Source: Janthinobacterium lividum (GTDB lineage Bacteria; Pseudomonadota; Gammaproteobacteria; Burkholderiales; Burkholderiaceae_D). Taken from it: a stretch of DNA of 64,000 nt. The translations under genes and the position numbers were made by a program. Of the stretch, positions 35,779 through 45,686 are shown in pieces; position 1 is the stretch's first letter, and the number at the start of each line of letters is the position of its first letter. The DNA is taken from contig NZ_CP139976.1 in NCBI RefSeq assembly GCF_034424625.1, positions 5,208,001 through 5,272,000 on the forward strand, written 5' to 3'. Below the pieces are notes generated by a model. It was not told where the DNA came from and searched no databases. It saw nothing but the letters and a program-made list of their open reading frames with translations.

Positions 35779-36523
35779 TTTGATTCCCAAAGAGCAGCAA
35801 ACCGCCTACCAGCGCTGGGAAATGACCTCGTTTGGCGACGAGCGTCCCAGCGTGGTGGCGGCGCGCAAGCTGCTCGAACCGGACCCCGAGCCCGAGTTCG
35901 ACCCATTTGCCGAGCTGCACGAGGAAGAACCGGCTCCGCCGCTCGAATATCCGACGCAGGAAGAACTCGACGCCATCCGCGAGGAGGCGCGCGCCACGGC
36001 CTTCGACGAAGGCCGCGCGGCCGGCTATGCGGAAGGCCATGCGGCCGGACATGCCGATGGGCACGCGCAATCGTATGCGGAAGGCAAGGCGGCTTCCGCC
36101 ATCGAGCTGGCGCATCTGCAAACCATCGCCGTCGACTTCGGCACGGCCGTGCACCAGGCCGACGAACTGATCGCCAATGACGTGATGGAACTGGCCCTGC
36201 AGCTGGCCAAGGGCATGCTGAAGACGGCCTTGCCCGTGCGTCCCGAACTGATGCTGCCCGTGGTGCGCGAAGCCATCGAATACTTGCCTGTGCTACAACA
36301 ACCTGCCTTGCTGATGCTCAACCCGGAAGACGCGCAAGTCGTGCGCGACGGCATCGGAGACGAACTCGACAAGGGTGGCTGGCGCGTCATCGAAGACCCC
36401 AGCGTGGAACGCGGCGGTTGCAAGATCGACACGGCCAGCAACCAGATCGACGCACAGACGTCCACCCGCTGGCACCGCCTGACGCATGCGCTGGGCAAAG
36501 ACCTGGACTGGCTGGCGCCGTGA
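35771..36523 (+). CDS. fliH: Flagellar export ATPase regulator FliH
   Basis: Peripheral stalk protein that holds FliI inactive and docks it at the export gate. 250 aa starting at TTG 35771 ([23 protein letters not shown]), inside the last codons of fliG; no ATG is available nearby. A GxxxG-rich stretch ([31 protein letters not shown], about 78-110) is typical of FliH. The E2-like C-terminal domain includes [26 protein letters not shown]. The TTG start suggests translation by coupling. Confidence 0.93.
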   Translation: MSNLIPKEQQTAYQRWEMTSFGDERPSVVAARKLLEPDPEPEFDPFAELHEEEPAPPLEYPTQEELDAIREEARATAFDEGRAAGYAEGHAAGHADGHAQSYAEGKAASAIELAHLQTIAVDFGTAVHQADELIANDVMELALQLAKGMLKTALPVRPELMLPVVREAIEYLPVLQQPALLMLNPEDAQVVRDGIGDELDKGGWRVIEDPSVERGGCKIDTASNQIDAQTSTRWHRLTHALGKDLDWLAP

Positions 36524-37929
36524 GCGAGCCCGTCAAAGGCCCCACCGCCCATGCGGCGCGCTGGCGCGCCTACCTGAGCGACTGTTCGGCCGTGGTCGGT
36601 TTTGTCGAACCGATGCAGATTTCAGGCCGGGTCACGCGCGTGGCCGGCCTGGTGATGGAAGCCGTGGGCCTGCGCCTGGCCGTCGGCGCCGCCTGCACCG
36701 TACCGCTGCCGAATGGCGGCCGGGTCGAGGCGGAAGTGGTGGGTTTTGAAGGCGAACGCCTGTTCTTGATGCCGCAAAGCGACGTCGAAGGCATCGTGCC
36801 CGGCACGCGCGTGTTTTCCGTCGAACCGGCCATTCCCCGCCCCGGCAGCGTGGCGCACCCGCGCCGCCGTCCCAGCGACCGCGCGCGCCACCTGCCCGTG
36901 GGTCCGCAACTGCTGGGCCGCGTGCTCGATGGCGCGGGCCGTCCGCTCGACCAGCTGGGTCCGCTGCACACGACCGACAGCGCCCCCATCAACGTGCGCC
37001 CCGCCAATCCCCTGGGCCGCGCGCCCATCGTCGACACGCTCGACGTGGGCGTGCGCTCGATCAATGCCATGCTGACCGTGGGCCGTGGCCAGCGCATGGG
37101 CCTGTTTGCCGGTTCCGGCGTGGGCAAGAGCGTGCTGCTGGGCATGATGGCCCGCTACACGGAGGCGGACGTGATCGTCGTCGGCCTGATCGGCGAACGG
37201 GGACGCGAAGTCAAGGAATTCATCGAGCAGATTCTCGGCGCCGAAGGCCTGGCCCGCTCCGTCGTCGTGGCCGCGCCGGCCGACACGCCACCGCTGATGC
37301 GCCTGCAAGGTGCCGCGTATGCGACGGCGATTGCCGAGTATTTCCGCGATCAGGGGCAAAACGTGCTGTTGATCATGGATTCGCTGACCCGCTACGCCAT
37401 GGCGCAGCGCGAAATCGCCCTGGCCATCGGCGAGCCGCCTGCCACCAAGGGCTATCCGCCGTCCGTCTTCGCCAAGCTGCCCGTGCTGGTGGAGCGGGCC
37501 GGCAATGGCGAGGAAGGCGGCGGCTCGATCACGGCCTTCTACACCGTGCTGACCGAGGGCGACGACCAGCAGGACCCGATCGCCGACTCGGCGCGCGCGA
37601 TTCTCGATGGCCACATCGTGCTGAACCGCCGCCTGGCCGAAGCGGGACACTATCCGGCCATCGACATCGAACAATCGATTTCGCGTGCGGCCCATTCGAT
37701 CACCACGCACGAGCACCAGCAGCAGGCGCGCAAGCTGAAACAGCTGTATTCGCGCTATGAACGCAGCCGCGACCTGATCAGCGTAGGCGCCTACAGCGCC
37801 GGCACCGATCCCGTGCTGGACCAGGCCATCGCCCTGCATGAAAAGATTGAAGCGTTTTTACAACAGCAAATCACGGAGCGGGTCAGCATGGACGAGAGCT
37901 TGGGGCAACTTACCGCTCTATTCGAGTGA
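36520..37929 (+). CDS. fliI: Flagellum-specific ATPase FliI
   Basis: Hexameric ATPase of the export apparatus, related to F1-beta. Start GTG 36520 overlaps the fliH stop (GTGA). 469 aa: the N-terminal barrel domain, Walker [17 protein letters not shown] near residue 195, catalytic [12 protein letters not shown], Walker [37 protein letters not shown] and the C-terminal [14 protein letters not shown]. All catalytic residues look intact. Confidence 0.97.
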   Translation: MSEPVKGPTAHAARWRAYLSDCSAVVGFVEPMQISGRVTRVAGLVMEAVGLRLAVGAACTVPLPNGGRVEAEVVGFEGERLFLMPQSDVEGIVPGTRVFSVEPAIPRPGSVAHPRRRPSDRARHLPVGPQLLGRVLDGAGRPLDQLGPLHTTDSAPINVRPANPLGRAPIVDTLDVGVRSINAMLTVGRGQRMGLFAGSGVGKSVLLGMMARYTEADVIVVGLIGERGREVKEFIEQILGAEGLARSVVVAAPADTPPLMRLQGAAYATAIAEYFRDQGQNVLLIMDSLTRYAMAQREIALAIGEPPATKGYPPSVFAKLPVLVERAGNGEEGGGSITAFYTVLTEGDDQQDPIADSARAILDGHIVLNRRLAEAGHYPAIDIEQSISRAAHSITTHEHQQQARKLKQLYSRYERSRDLISVGAYSAGTDPVLDQAIALHEKIEAFLQQQITERVSMDESLGQLTALFE

Positions 37930-37961
37930 TTAGGGCTTGCATAGCGGGAATATAATCAGTC

Positions 37962-38402
37962 ATGGCTTCTCCTTCCCAACTTGCAACCCTGATCGACCTT
38001 GCCCAGCGCGAAACGGACGACTGTGCCAAGCGCCTGGGCGCGGCCCTGAAAGCGCTCGACGATTGCCGCGAAAAGCTCGACATGCTGTCCGGCTACCGCG
38101 ACGACTATGCCAAGCGCTTCGAGGCCAGCATGAGCAGCGGGATCACGCCCATGGCTTACCGCAACTTCCAGGCCTTCATGGTCAAGCTCGACAGCGCCAT
38201 CCTGGGCCAGCAGCAAGTGGTCGAGCATGCGCAGGCGCGCAGCGACAATGAAAAGATGCGCTGGCAGCTGGCCGAACGCAAGCGCATGTCGTACACCACC
38301 CTGAACAACCGGGCGCAGGAACAGGCGCTGAAGCTGGAAAACAAGCGCGACCAGAAAGCAATGGATGAGCACGCGGCGCGACAAGCCTATTACAAACGCT
38401 AA
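37962..38402 (+). CDS. fliJ: Flagellar export chaperone FliJ
   Basis: 146-aa coiled-coil stalk protein that links the FliI ring to FlhA and escorts chaperones. Nearly all helical and charged, with ASPSQLATLIDLAQRETDDCAKRLGAALKALDDCREKLDML at the start and KRMSYTTLNNRAQEQALKLENKRDQKAMDEHAARQ at the end, as in the family. It lies 32 bases after fliI in the same operon. Confidence 0.92.
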   Translation: MASPSQLATLIDLAQRETDDCAKRLGAALKALDDCREKLDMLSGYRDDYAKRFEASMSSGITPMAYRNFQAFMVKLDSAILGQQQVVEHAQARSDNEKMRWQLAERKRMSYTTLNNRAQEQALKLENKRDQKAMDEHAARQAYYKR

Positions 38403-38421
38403 GCAACACTGAGGCAGCATC

Positions 38422-39690
38422 ATGCAAACCCAGCCAACCCCGATTTCCCAGATAGTCTCGCCGAATGCCACGCCGGGCGCCGCCAACCGCAGCCAGCCAG
38501 CCACCAGCGGCACGGCGGGCGACTTCCAGCGCACCCTGAACCGCCAGATCGAGCAACGCCAGGCCAGCCGCAATATGGCGCAGGCGCAAGTACAAGCACC
38601 TGCGCCGACGGCCCGCCCTGCTGCCACGCCAGCACCCGCCCAGGCGCCAGCGACCGAAGCGAAGCCGGCGCAGGCAGACACCGAACAGGCGGCCAGCAGC
38701 GAACAGCCGCCAGCGCCATCGAGCGAGGCGGCGACACCCGACAGCGCCACGGCCGAGGCCAGCGTGCCTGCCGCCCCCGCCGTAACAGTCACGCCGCCAG
38801 CCGATCCGGCCGCCGAGATGCTGGCCCTGGTGGGCAGCATCCAGCTGGCCATCCAACCGCCAGCGGCCAAGGCCGCGCCGGAACTGCCGGCCCGCGCCAG
38901 CGTCAAGGCCGAGGGCAAGAACCTGGCAACAGGGCCCTTGCTGGCAGCCGGCCAGGGCAGCGGCAAGGCCGCCGCCACCGTCATCGCGCAAGCCGACAGC
39001 GGCGACTTTGCCGACAGCCTGCTCCAGGCCCAGGGAAAGACAGCCGCCACGCCAGGCGCCAGCGTGCCGGCCGGCAAGGCCGAACCTGGCAAGCTGGCCA
39101 TCGATGCACAACTGGCAGCCACCGCCAAGGCTGGCGCCGCCATGGCCGAGCCGATCCTCAAGGAAACACCTGCCGACCTGAGCCGCCTCGCGGCCCAGTT
39201 GCAGCCGGGCGCGCTGCAGCAGGCCGCGGCCGCTGTGGCCGTGCCGAGCGACAAGCTGGCGGGCCGGGTCGGCACGCCGGCCTGGGACCAGCAACTGGGA
39301 CAGAAAGTCGTGTGGATGGCAGCCGGCGGCGACCAGAGCGCCACGCTGACCCTGAATCCGCCCGACCTGGGCCCCGTGCAAGTGGTACTGACGGTCACCA
39401 ATGACCAGGCCGATGCCGCCTTCATGTCGGCCCAGCCGGAAGTGCGCCAGGCGCTCGAAGCGGCCATGCCGCGCTTGCGCGAAATGATGAGCGAAGCGGG
39501 TATCGCCTTTGGCAGCGCCACGGTCTCGGCCGGCACGCCGGAACAGCAGGACCAGGGTAACCGGGAAGCATCTGGCGGACGCCGCGGCAATGGCCAGGGT
39601 GGCGGCGTCTCCGGTGGCGAGATCGCCATCGCACCGGCCACTGGCACACGCAGCCGGCCCAGCCTGAGTGCCGTGGATACCTTTGCCTGA
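38422..39690 (+). CDS. fliK: Flagellar hook-length control protein FliK
   Basis: Secreted ruler that measures the hook and switches FlhB specificity. 422 aa: an Ala/Pro-rich, low-complexity ruler region of about 290 residues, then the globular Flg_hook domain (WDQQLGQKVVWMAAGGDQSATLTLNPPDLGPVQVVLTVTNDQADAAFMSAQPEVRQALEAAMPRLREMM). A Gly-rich tail follows. It ends the fliF operon, and a terminator follows at 39760. A paralogue is at 30072-31259. Confidence 0.94.
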   Translation: MQTQPTPISQIVSPNATPGAANRSQPATSGTAGDFQRTLNRQIEQRQASRNMAQAQVQAPAPTARPAATPAPAQAPATEAKPAQADTEQAASSEQPPAPSSEAATPDSATAEASVPAAPAVTVTPPADPAAEMLALVGSIQLAIQPPAAKAAPELPARASVKAEGKNLATGPLLAAGQGSGKAAATVIAQADSGDFADSLLQAQGKTAATPGASVPAGKAEPGKLAIDAQLAATAKAGAAMAEPILKETPADLSRLAAQLQPGALQQAAAAVAVPSDKLAGRVGTPAWDQQLGQKVVWMAAGGDQSATLTLNPPDLGPVQVVLTVTNDQADAAFMSAQPEVRQALEAAMPRLREMMSEAGIAFGSATVSAGTPEQQDQGNREASGGRRGNGQGGGVSGGEIAIAPATGTRSRPSLSAVDTFA

Positions 39691-39759
39691 GGATAATTCG
39701 TCGTCCTCGGGCCACAGGCGTGCCCCACAGCGTAACTTTTCGTCTAAAAACAGCGAGTT

Positions 39760-39781
39760 GAGGGCGCTTCCGCCCTCTTTT
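39760..39781 (+). terminator. Intrinsic terminator after fliK
   Basis: GAGGGCG (39760-39766) pairs with CGCCCTC (39771-39777) and is followed by TTTT. It marks the end of the fliF-fliK transcription unit. Confidence 0.8.
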
Positions 39782-39787
39782 CACTGC

Positions 39788-39814
39788 ATCCTTCTGCGCA
39801 GAATTTGCCGATAA
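39788..39814 (+). promoter_or_regulatory. Possible sigma28-type promoter of fliL (weak -35)
   Basis: GCCGATAA at 39807-39814 is an exact sigma28 -10 box 63 bases before the fliL ATG and just after a terminator. However, the sequence 11 bases upstream (ATCCTTCT) is a poor -35 match. It may be a weak FliA promoter or a chance match. Confidence 0.4.
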
Positions 39815-39876
39815 TGACATAATGGCGTCGTGATCCACTTCCATGCACTCGAGTACCATTGAAAGCAAATCCAAAA

Positions 39877-40389
39877 ATGAAAGCAGATCCGAAAGCAGAT
39901 GCAGGCCTGGCTCCCGCCGGCGCCTCGAAAAAGAAGCTTCTGATCATCGTGCTGGCCTCGGTGCTGGTGGCTGGCGGTATCGGTGGCGGTGCCGCCTGGT
40001 ACTTCCTGCATGGCAAGGCCGATAAAGAAGAATCGGCGCCCAGCAAGAAAAAACATGCCGCGTCCAAGGCAGGTCCGCCCGTCTTCGTGCCCGTCGATGC
40101 CTTCACCGTCAATTTGCAGCCGGAAAATGGCGAACAATACCTGCAGATCGCGTTTACCCTGCAGGTGAGCAGTCCGGAAGAAATGGATTCCATCAAGCTG
40201 AACATGCCGAAGGTGCGCAGCCGTTTATTGCTGCTGCTGTCCGGCAAGAAGGCATCCGAACTCAATACCGTGGAAGGCAAGCAGCAGCTGGCGGCCGAAA
40301 TCATCAATCAGGTGAACCAGCCGTTCGAGGACAAAGGGCCGGAGCAGGACGTGACGGACGTATTATTTACCGCATTCATCATTCAATAA
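39877..40389 (+). CDS. fliL: Flagellar basal-body-associated protein FliL
   Basis: Inner-membrane protein around the stators that supports torque. The ATG at 39877 (KADPKADAGLAPAGASKKK) is preferred over the TTG 18 bases earlier; neither has a strong ribosome site. 170 aa: basic N-terminus, one transmembrane helix (LLIIVLASVLVAGGIGGGAAWYF, about 22-44), then the stomatin-like periplasmic domain VFVPVDAFTVNLQPENGEQYLQIAFTLQV. First gene of fliLMNOPQR. Confidence 0.93.
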   Translation: MKADPKADAGLAPAGASKKKLLIIVLASVLVAGGIGGGAAWYFLHGKADKEESAPSKKKHAASKAGPPVFVPVDAFTVNLQPENGEQYLQIAFTLQVSSPEEMDSIKLNMPKVRSRLLLLLSGKKASELNTVEGKQQLAAEIINQVNQPFEDKGPEQDVTDVLFTAFIIQ

Positions 40390-40395
40390 GCAGCC

Positions 40396-41382
40396 ATGGC
40401 CGATAATTTCCTCTCCCAGGAAGAAGTCGATGCCCTTCTGAAGGGCGTCAACGGAGACCAGGACGACGCGCAGGCGCCGGAAGATGTCACGGGAGTTCGT
40501 ACCTACAACCTGGCAACCCAGGAGCGCATCGTGCGCGGCCGGATGCCAACGTTGGAAATTATCAACGAGCGTTTCGCCCGGCTGCTGCGCGTGGGCCTGT
40601 TCAACTTCCTGCGCCGCAGCGCCGAAGTGTCGGTCGGTTCCGTGCGCGTCTCGAAATACAGCGAGTTCATCCGTAATCTGGTGGTGCCGACCAATCTGAA
40701 TTTGGTGCACATGAAGCCGCTGCGCGGCACGGCCCTGATGGTCTTCGATCCGGGCCTGGTCTTCCTGCTGGTCGACAACCTGTTCGGCGGCGACGGACGT
40801 TTCCATACGCGCGTCGAAGGGCGCGACTTTACGCAGACGGAACAGCGCATCATCCTGCGCATCCTCGACATCGTCTTCGAGGCGTACACCAAGTCGTGGG
40901 AACCGGTCTTCCCCGTCGAGTTTGAATATATCCGTTCAGAAATGAACACGCAGTTCGCCAACATCGCCACGCCGAACGAGGTGGTGGTGGCGTCCACGTT
41001 TACGGTGGAATTGGGCTCCGTTTCCGGACAAATCCACTTCTGCATGCCGTATTCGATGATCGAGCCGATCCGCGATTCGCTGACCTCGAGCCTGCAGGGC
41101 GAGGCGCTGGAAGTGGACAAGCGCTGGATCCGCCTGATGACGCAGCAGATCCAGATCGCCGAAGTCGAGCTGGTGGCCTCGCTGGGCACGGCGCGCGTGT
41201 CGTTCGATGAAATCCTGAACATGAAGGTGGGCGACATCATCCCCCTGAATATTCCCGAACTGATCGCCGCCACCGTCGACGGCGTGCCCGTGATGGATTG
41301 CACCTACGGCGTGTTGAACGGACAATATGCATTGAAGGTGGAGAAACTCCTCGCCAATGCCGATAACATGAATAACCACTAA
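40396..41382 (+). CDS. fliM: Flagellar motor switch protein FliM
   Basis: C-ring subunit that receives CheY-P. 328 aa. The N-terminal ADNFLSQEEVDALLKGV holds the CheY-binding segment, the middle CheC-like domain includes TRAMVFDPGLVFLLVDNLFGG-type sequence (GTALMVFDPGLVFLLVDNLFGGDGRFHTR), and a C-terminal SpoA domain ends it. A GCCGATAA string near the stop is inside the coding frame. It starts six bases after fliL. Confidence 0.97.
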   Translation: MADNFLSQEEVDALLKGVNGDQDDAQAPEDVTGVRTYNLATQERIVRGRMPTLEIINERFARLLRVGLFNFLRRSAEVSVGSVRVSKYSEFIRNLVVPTNLNLVHMKPLRGTALMVFDPGLVFLLVDNLFGGDGRFHTRVEGRDFTQTEQRIILRILDIVFEAYTKSWEPVFPVEFEYIRSEMNTQFANIATPNEVVVASTFTVELGSVSGQIHFCMPYSMIEPIRDSLTSSLQGEALEVDKRWIRLMTQQIQIAEVELVASLGTARVSFDEILNMKVGDIIPLNIPELIAATVDGVPVMDCTYGVLNGQYALKVEKLLANADNMNNH

Positions 41383-41432
41383 ATAAAATACCCGGGCCGC
41401 TGCGGTCCGTATCTGTACAACAGGAGAAACAC

Positions 41433-41867
41433 ATGTCTGACAACCAAGACGACCAAAGCGCGGAAGACGATTGGGGCGCGGCCATTGCCGAGCAGGCCAA
41501 GGCGGAAGCCGAAGCGCTGCAGAACCAGGCCGCCAATACGGCCAGCGCGGCCAGCGCCGCCGTGTTCAAGGACTTTTCCAAGCAGGCATCAAAGTCGGAA
41601 ACGCACAACGATATCGATTTCATCCTCGATATCCCCGTGCAACTGACGGTCGAACTGGGCCGCACCAAGATCGCCATCAAGAACCTGCTGCAGCTGGCAC
41701 AGGGTTCCGTGGTCGAGCTCGACGGCCTGGCCGGCGAACCGATGGACGTGCTGGTGAACGGCTGCCTGATCGCCCAGGGCGAAGTGGTGGTGGTGAATGA
41801 CAAGTTCGGCATCCGCCTGACCGACATCATCACGCCTTCCGAACGCATCCGAAAACTCAATAAATGA
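41433..41867 (+). CDS. fliN: Flagellar motor switch protein FliN
   Basis: 144-aa C-ring base component that also binds FliH-FliI. An acidic, Ala-rich N-terminus of about 60 residues precedes the SpoA domain: DIPVQLTVELGRTKIAIKNLLQLAQGSVVELDGLAGEPMDVLVNGCLIAQGEVVVVNDKFGIRLTDII. AGGAGAAACAC precedes the ATG. It overlaps fliO by four bases (ATGA). Confidence 0.97.
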   Translation: MSDNQDDQSAEDDWGAAIAEQAKAEAEALQNQAANTASAASAAVFKDFSKQASKSETHNDIDFILDIPVQLTVELGRTKIAIKNLLQLAQGSVVELDGLAGEPMDVLVNGCLIAQGEVVVVNDKFGIRLTDIITPSERIRKLNK

Positions 41868-42454
41868 AGCCTGGCCTGTTGATTTCCACCGTGCTGCCGC
41901 TCCTGGCGGCATGCAGCATTGCCCAAGCTGAACCGGCAGCGGCCTCGGCACCGGCGGCCAGCACCGCCAGCGCTTCCGTGGCGGTGGCAAGCGAGACGCC
42001 GCCAGCCGCGACGGTGCCGGCCGCCACAGCGGTGCCGGCCTCCGCGCCTGCCTCCGCCCTGCCCGCCATGCCGCCCGGCGCGCCGATGACGATGGCGCCG
42101 ACCAGCTCGGCCGGCAGTCTGCTGCAAACCATCCTGGCGCTGATGTTCGTGCTGGCCCTCCTGATCGGCCTGGCCTGGTTCATGAAGCGCTATGGCCCCA
42201 AGGTCATGGGCGGCAACAACAAGATGCGCGTCGTCAGTTCGCTCAACCTGGGCGGACGCGAACGCATCGTCCTCGTCGAAGTGGCCGACCAGTGGATCGT
42301 CGTCGGCGCCTCGCCCGGCAGGATCAACGCGCTGGCCACCATGCCGCGCCAGGAAGGCGATCTGCCGCAACTGGCCACGGCGCAAAACGGCCCCGCGGCC
42401 GCCAATTTTTCCGAGTGGCTGAAACAGACCATCGAAAAACGCAATGGGAAATAA
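41864..42454 (+). CDS. fliO: Flagellar biosynthetic protein FliO
   Basis: Scaffold that stabilises assembly of the FliP-FliR export gate. 196 aa with a cleavable-looking N-terminus, a long Ala/Pro linker, a transmembrane helix at about 87-107 ([18 protein letters not shown]) and a cytoplasmic domain with [26 protein letters not shown]. That last block is the FliO family signature. It overlaps both fliN and fliP. Confidence 0.92.
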   Translation: MKPGLLISTVLPLLAACSIAQAEPAAASAPAASTASASVAVASETPPAATVPAATAVPASAPASALPAMPPGAPMTMAPTSSAGSLLQTILALMFVLALLIGLAWFMKRYGPKVMGGNNKMRVVSSLNLGGRERIVLVEVADQWIVVGASPGRINALATMPRQEGDLPQLATAQNGPAAANFSEWLKQTIEKRNGK

Positions 42455-43220
42455 GCAGCAGATGGCGTGGTCCACCTTGAAGACTCCCCTGACCTGGCTG
42501 CTGGCGGCAGCCGCCCTGGCCTTGCCGCTATGGGCCATGGCCCAGCCAGGCATCCCGGCCTTCAACAGCACGCCGGCGCCGGGCGGCGGCCAGAATTACT
42601 CGCTGCCGGTGCAGACGCTCATCCTGATGACGTCGCTCACCTTCCTGCCGGCGGCCTTGCTGATGATGACCTGCTTTACGCGCATCATCATCGTGCTGTC
42701 CCTGCTGCGCCAGGCCATCGGCACGCAATCGGCGCCGCCGAACCAGGTGCTGGTGGGCCTGGCCCTGTTTTTGACCCTGTTCGTCATGGGCCCCGTGTTC
42801 GACAAGATTTATACGGATGCGTACCAGCCCTATCAGGAAAACAAGATCACCATGCAGCAGGCGATGGACAAGGGCGTCGATCCCCTGAAAACCTTCATGC
42901 TCAAGCAGACGCGCCAGGCCGACCTGGCCCTGTACGCCAAGATGTCCCGCTCGCCGGCCCTGCAAGGTCCGGAAGACGTGCCGCTGCGCATCCTCGTGCC
43001 GGCCTTCGTCACCAGCGAACTGAAGACGGCGTTCCAGATCGGCTTTGCCATCTTCATCCCGTTCCTGATCATCGACATGGTGGTCGCCAGCGTGCTGATG
43101 TCGATGGGTATGATGATGATGTCGCCGGCCACGATCTCGTTGCCGTTCAAGCTGATGCTGTTCGTGCTGGTCGATGGCTGGCAGTTGCTGCTGGGCTCGC
43201 TGTCACAGAGTTTTTACTAG
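42444..43220 (+). CDS. fliP: Flagellar export gate protein FliP
   Basis: Core of the export gate (five copies). 258 aa with an N-terminal signal peptide ([17 protein letters not shown]), as usual for FliP. Conserved [40 protein letters not shown] and the C-terminal [41 protein letters not shown] follow. It starts 11 bases before fliO ends. Confidence 0.97.
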   Translation: MGNKQQMAWSTLKTPLTWLLAAAALALPLWAMAQPGIPAFNSTPAPGGGQNYSLPVQTLILMTSLTFLPAALLMMTCFTRIIIVLSLLRQAIGTQSAPPNQVLVGLALFLTLFVMGPVFDKIYTDAYQPYQENKITMQQAMDKGVDPLKTFMLKQTRQADLALYAKMSRSPALQGPEDVPLRILVPAFVTSELKTAFQIGFAIFIPFLIIDMVVASVLMSMGMMMMSPATISLPFKLMLFVLVDGWQLLLGSLSQSFY

Positions 43221-43230
43221 GGGAAATACG

Positions 43231-43500
43231 ATGACACCCGAAAGCGTCATGACCCTGGGCCGCCATGCGATGGAAATCACCCTGATGGTGGCGGCGCCCA
43301 TGCTGCTGGTCGCCCTCATCATCGGCTTGATCGTGAGTATCTTCCAGGCGGCCACGCAGATCAACGAGGCGACCCTGTCCTTCATCCCCAAGCTGGTCGG
43401 CATTTTCGTCGCCATCGTCGTGGCGGGCCCCTGGATGCTATCCGTCATGCTCGACTACATGCGCCAGGTCTTCACGGGCATCCCGAACCTGGTGGGTTAG
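43231..43500 (+). CDS. fliQ: Flagellar export gate protein FliQ
   Basis: 89-aa two-helix gate subunit. TPESVMTLGRHAMEITLMVAAPMLLVALIIGLIVSIFQAATQINEATLSFIPK is the complete family signature. The ATG follows AGGGGAAATACG. A longer frame that starts inside fliP is rejected. Confidence 0.97.
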   Translation: MTPESVMTLGRHAMEITLMVAAPMLLVALIIGLIVSIFQAATQINEATLSFIPKLVGIFVAIVVAGPWMLSVMLDYMRQVFTGIPNLVG

Positions 43501-43522
43501 TGCAGCCATCGCTGATCCTCCT

Positions 43523-44377
43523 ATGCTGACCCTGTCCAGCATCGAACTCAATACCTGGATCGCAGCACTGCTGTGGCCGCTTAGCCGCATCCTCGGCCTG
43601 ATCGCGGCCGCTCCCCTGTTCGGCAACGCGGCCGTGCCCGCCACGGTGAAAGTGACCCTGGGCGCGCTGCTGGCCATGATCATCGCCCCCACCGTGCCGG
43701 CCTTGCCTGCCGTCAACCCGATGTCCTTGCCCGGCTTGCTGATCCTCACACAGGAGATGCTGGTGGGCCTGGCCATGGGCTTTTCCATCCGCATCGTGTT
43801 TTCCGCCATCGAAATGGCCGGCGAGATCAGCAGTCTCACCATGGGCCTGGGCTTCGCCTCGTTCTTCGATCCGCAAACCAAGGGCAGGTCTTCGGCCATC
43901 AGCCAGTTCCTCGTCATGCTGGCCACATTGATGTTTTTGACCGTCAACGGCCACCTGGTCTTGCTGGCGGCGCTGGCGGAAAGCTTCGTCAGCCTGCCGA
44001 TCTCATCGAGTCCCATCAGCGGCGGCGGTTTCCAGCAATTGGCGGCCTGGGGCGGGGAAATCTTCCGTTCCGGCCTGCAAATTTCGCTGCCCATCATCGC
44101 TGCCTTGCTGCTGACCAACGTGGCGCTGGGCATCTTGACGCGGGCCGCGCCGCAGCTGAACATTTTCGGTATCGGCTTCCCCGTCACCCTGGGCGTGGGC
44201 TTGCTCGTGATCGGCATGGTCCTGCCCTACCTGGCCACGCCCTTCCAGAACATGTTCCTGCGCGGCATAGAAACAGCGCGCCTGCTGCCGCGCGGCTTTG
44301 CCACGCGCGACCGGCCACCGCCGCCCGCGCCGCCGAATCCATTACGCCCTCCGGCGCCGGCCGCGCCGGCGCGCTAA
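43523..44377 (+). CDS. fliR: Flagellar export gate protein FliR
   Basis: Single-copy gate subunit that completes the FliP-FliQ helical assembly. 284 aa with five or six transmembrane helices and family blocks LFGNAAVPATVKVTLGALLAMI and MAGEISSLTMGLGFASFFDPQTKG. The last about 30 residues form an unusual cytoplasmic tail rich in Pro and Ala (RDRPPPPAPPNPLRPPAPAAPAR). Its stop is one base from the stop of the convergent MFS gene, with no terminator visible. Confidence 0.95.
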   Translation: MLTLSSIELNTWIAALLWPLSRILGLIAAAPLFGNAAVPATVKVTLGALLAMIIAPTVPALPAVNPMSLPGLLILTQEMLVGLAMGFSIRIVFSAIEMAGEISSLTMGLGFASFFDPQTKGRSSAISQFLVMLATLMFLTVNGHLVLLAALAESFVSLPISSSPISGGGFQQLAAWGGEIFRSGLQISLPIIAALLLTNVALGILTRAAPQLNIFGIGFPVTLGVGLLVIGMVLPYLATPFQNMFLRGIETARLLPRGFATRDRPPPPAPPNPLRPPAPAAPAR

Positions 44378-44378
44378 C

Positions 44379-45638
44379 TCACCGCTGGTCGCTGCTGAGC
44401 GCGAAGCGCCAGCGCCGCAGGTCGACATTCAAACGCAACTGGTGATGCCTGACCAGGTAGCGCACGCCGACGAGGGCCGCCGCCAGGCCCGACAGGGCGG
44501 CTATGCCCAGCGCCCAGCGCGGGCCGAAGGTGTCGGCCACCCAGCCCACGATGGGCGCGCCCAGCGGCGTGCCGCCCGCCGAGATGGCCAGCACGATGGC
44601 CATGACCCTGCCCCGCATGGCGGGCGCCGTCGACAGTTGCACACTGCTGTTGACGCTGGTGGTAAAGGTTTGCGCGGCGATGCCGATGACCACCAGCATC
44701 ATGCCGAACAGCCAGTAATTGGGCATCACGGCGGCCAGCGCGCAGGCCAGGCCGAACAGCGCAGCCGCCCCCAGCAGCAGGGCCAGCGTGGGCTGGCCGC
44801 GTCCCGCCGCCAGCAAGGCGCCGGCCACGGAACCGCACGCCATCACGGAACTGAGCACGCCATACTGGCCGGCGCCCGCATGGAAGGCCGTCACCGACAT
44901 CGTCGACAGGAAAATCGGGAAGTTCAGTCCGAAGGTGCCGATCAGGAACAGCATCAGCAGGATAGCCATCAGGTCGGGCCGCTGGCGCACATAGCGGAAA
45001 CCCTCGCCCAGGCTGGCGCGCGTGGCCTTCAGGCGCGGCGCGCGGCGCAGCAATTCCACGCGCAGCAGCAACAGCGAACCGATCACGGCGGCAAACGAGA
45101 CGGCGTTGATGATGAAGACCCAGCCGCTGCCAACACTGCTGATGAGCAAGCCAGCGACCGCCGGGCCCAGCATGCGCGCCGCATTGAACGAGGTGGAATT
45201 GAGCGCCACGGCATTCGTCAAATCTTCTTCGCCGACGATTTCGGCAACAAAAGTCTGGCGCACGGGCGAATCGAAGGCCGTCACGCAGCCCAGCAGGAAA
45301 GCAAACACATACACGTGCCACAGTGCTACCTGTCCACTGATGCACAATATCCCGAGTCCCAGCGCCAGCAGTCCCATGGCCGCCTGCGTGCACAGCAGCA
45401 ATTTCCTGCGGTCAAGCAAATCGGCCGCCATGCCAGTGAGCGGCAGCAACAGCAGTTGCGGGCCGAATTGCAAGGCCATGACGATGCCGACGGCGCTGGC
45501 ATTGTGCTGCGTCAATTCGCTCAGCACCAGCCAATCCTGCGCCGTGCGCTGCATCCAGGTGCCGATATTCGACACGAGGGCACCGCCGGCCCAGATACGG
45601 TAATTGGGAATGCGTAGCGAACGGAATGTGTTGTTCAT
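44379..45638 (-). CDS. MFS transporter, EntS/MFS_3-like efflux type
   Basis: 419-aa major facilitator with about 11-12 hydrophobic helices. Typical stretches are FRSLRIPNYRIWAGGALVSNIGTWMQRTAQDWLVLSEL at the start and the A-motif-like GMAADLLDRRKLLL after TM2. This subgroup (DHA3, proton-coupled) exports drugs or siderophores; the substrate here is unknown. It lies 48 bases downstream of a marR gene on the same strand, a common drug-efflux arrangement, and interrupts the flagellar island. Confidence 0.88.
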   Translation of the reverse strand: MNNTFRSLRIPNYRIWAGGALVSNIGTWMQRTAQDWLVLSELTQHNASAVGIVMALQFGPQLLLLPLTGMAADLLDRRKLLLCTQAAMGLLALGLGILCISGQVALWHVYVFAFLLGCVTAFDSPVRQTFVAEIVGEEDLTNAVALNSTSFNAARMLGPAVAGLLISSVGSGWVFIINAVSFAAVIGSLLLLRVELLRRAPRLKATRASLGEGFRYVRQRPDLMAILLMLFLIGTFGLNFPIFLSTMSVTAFHAGAGQYGVLSSVMACGSVAGALLAAGRGQPTLALLLGAAALFGLACALAAVMPNYWLFGMMLVVIGIAAQTFTTSVNSSVQLSTAPAMRGRVMAIVLAISAGGTPLGAPIVGWVADTFGPRWALGIAALSGLAAALVGVRYLVRHHQLRLNVDLRRWRFALSSDQR

Positions 45639-45686
45639 CTGGGCGTGCGGGCTCCTTGCCGGGGTCGTGGTGAAAAATTCAGCGGA

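Noticed and set aside
41362..41369. GCCGATAA string before fliN
   Set aside because: Lies in the fliM coding frame (NADNM) and no sigma28 -35 box is present 11 bases upstream.
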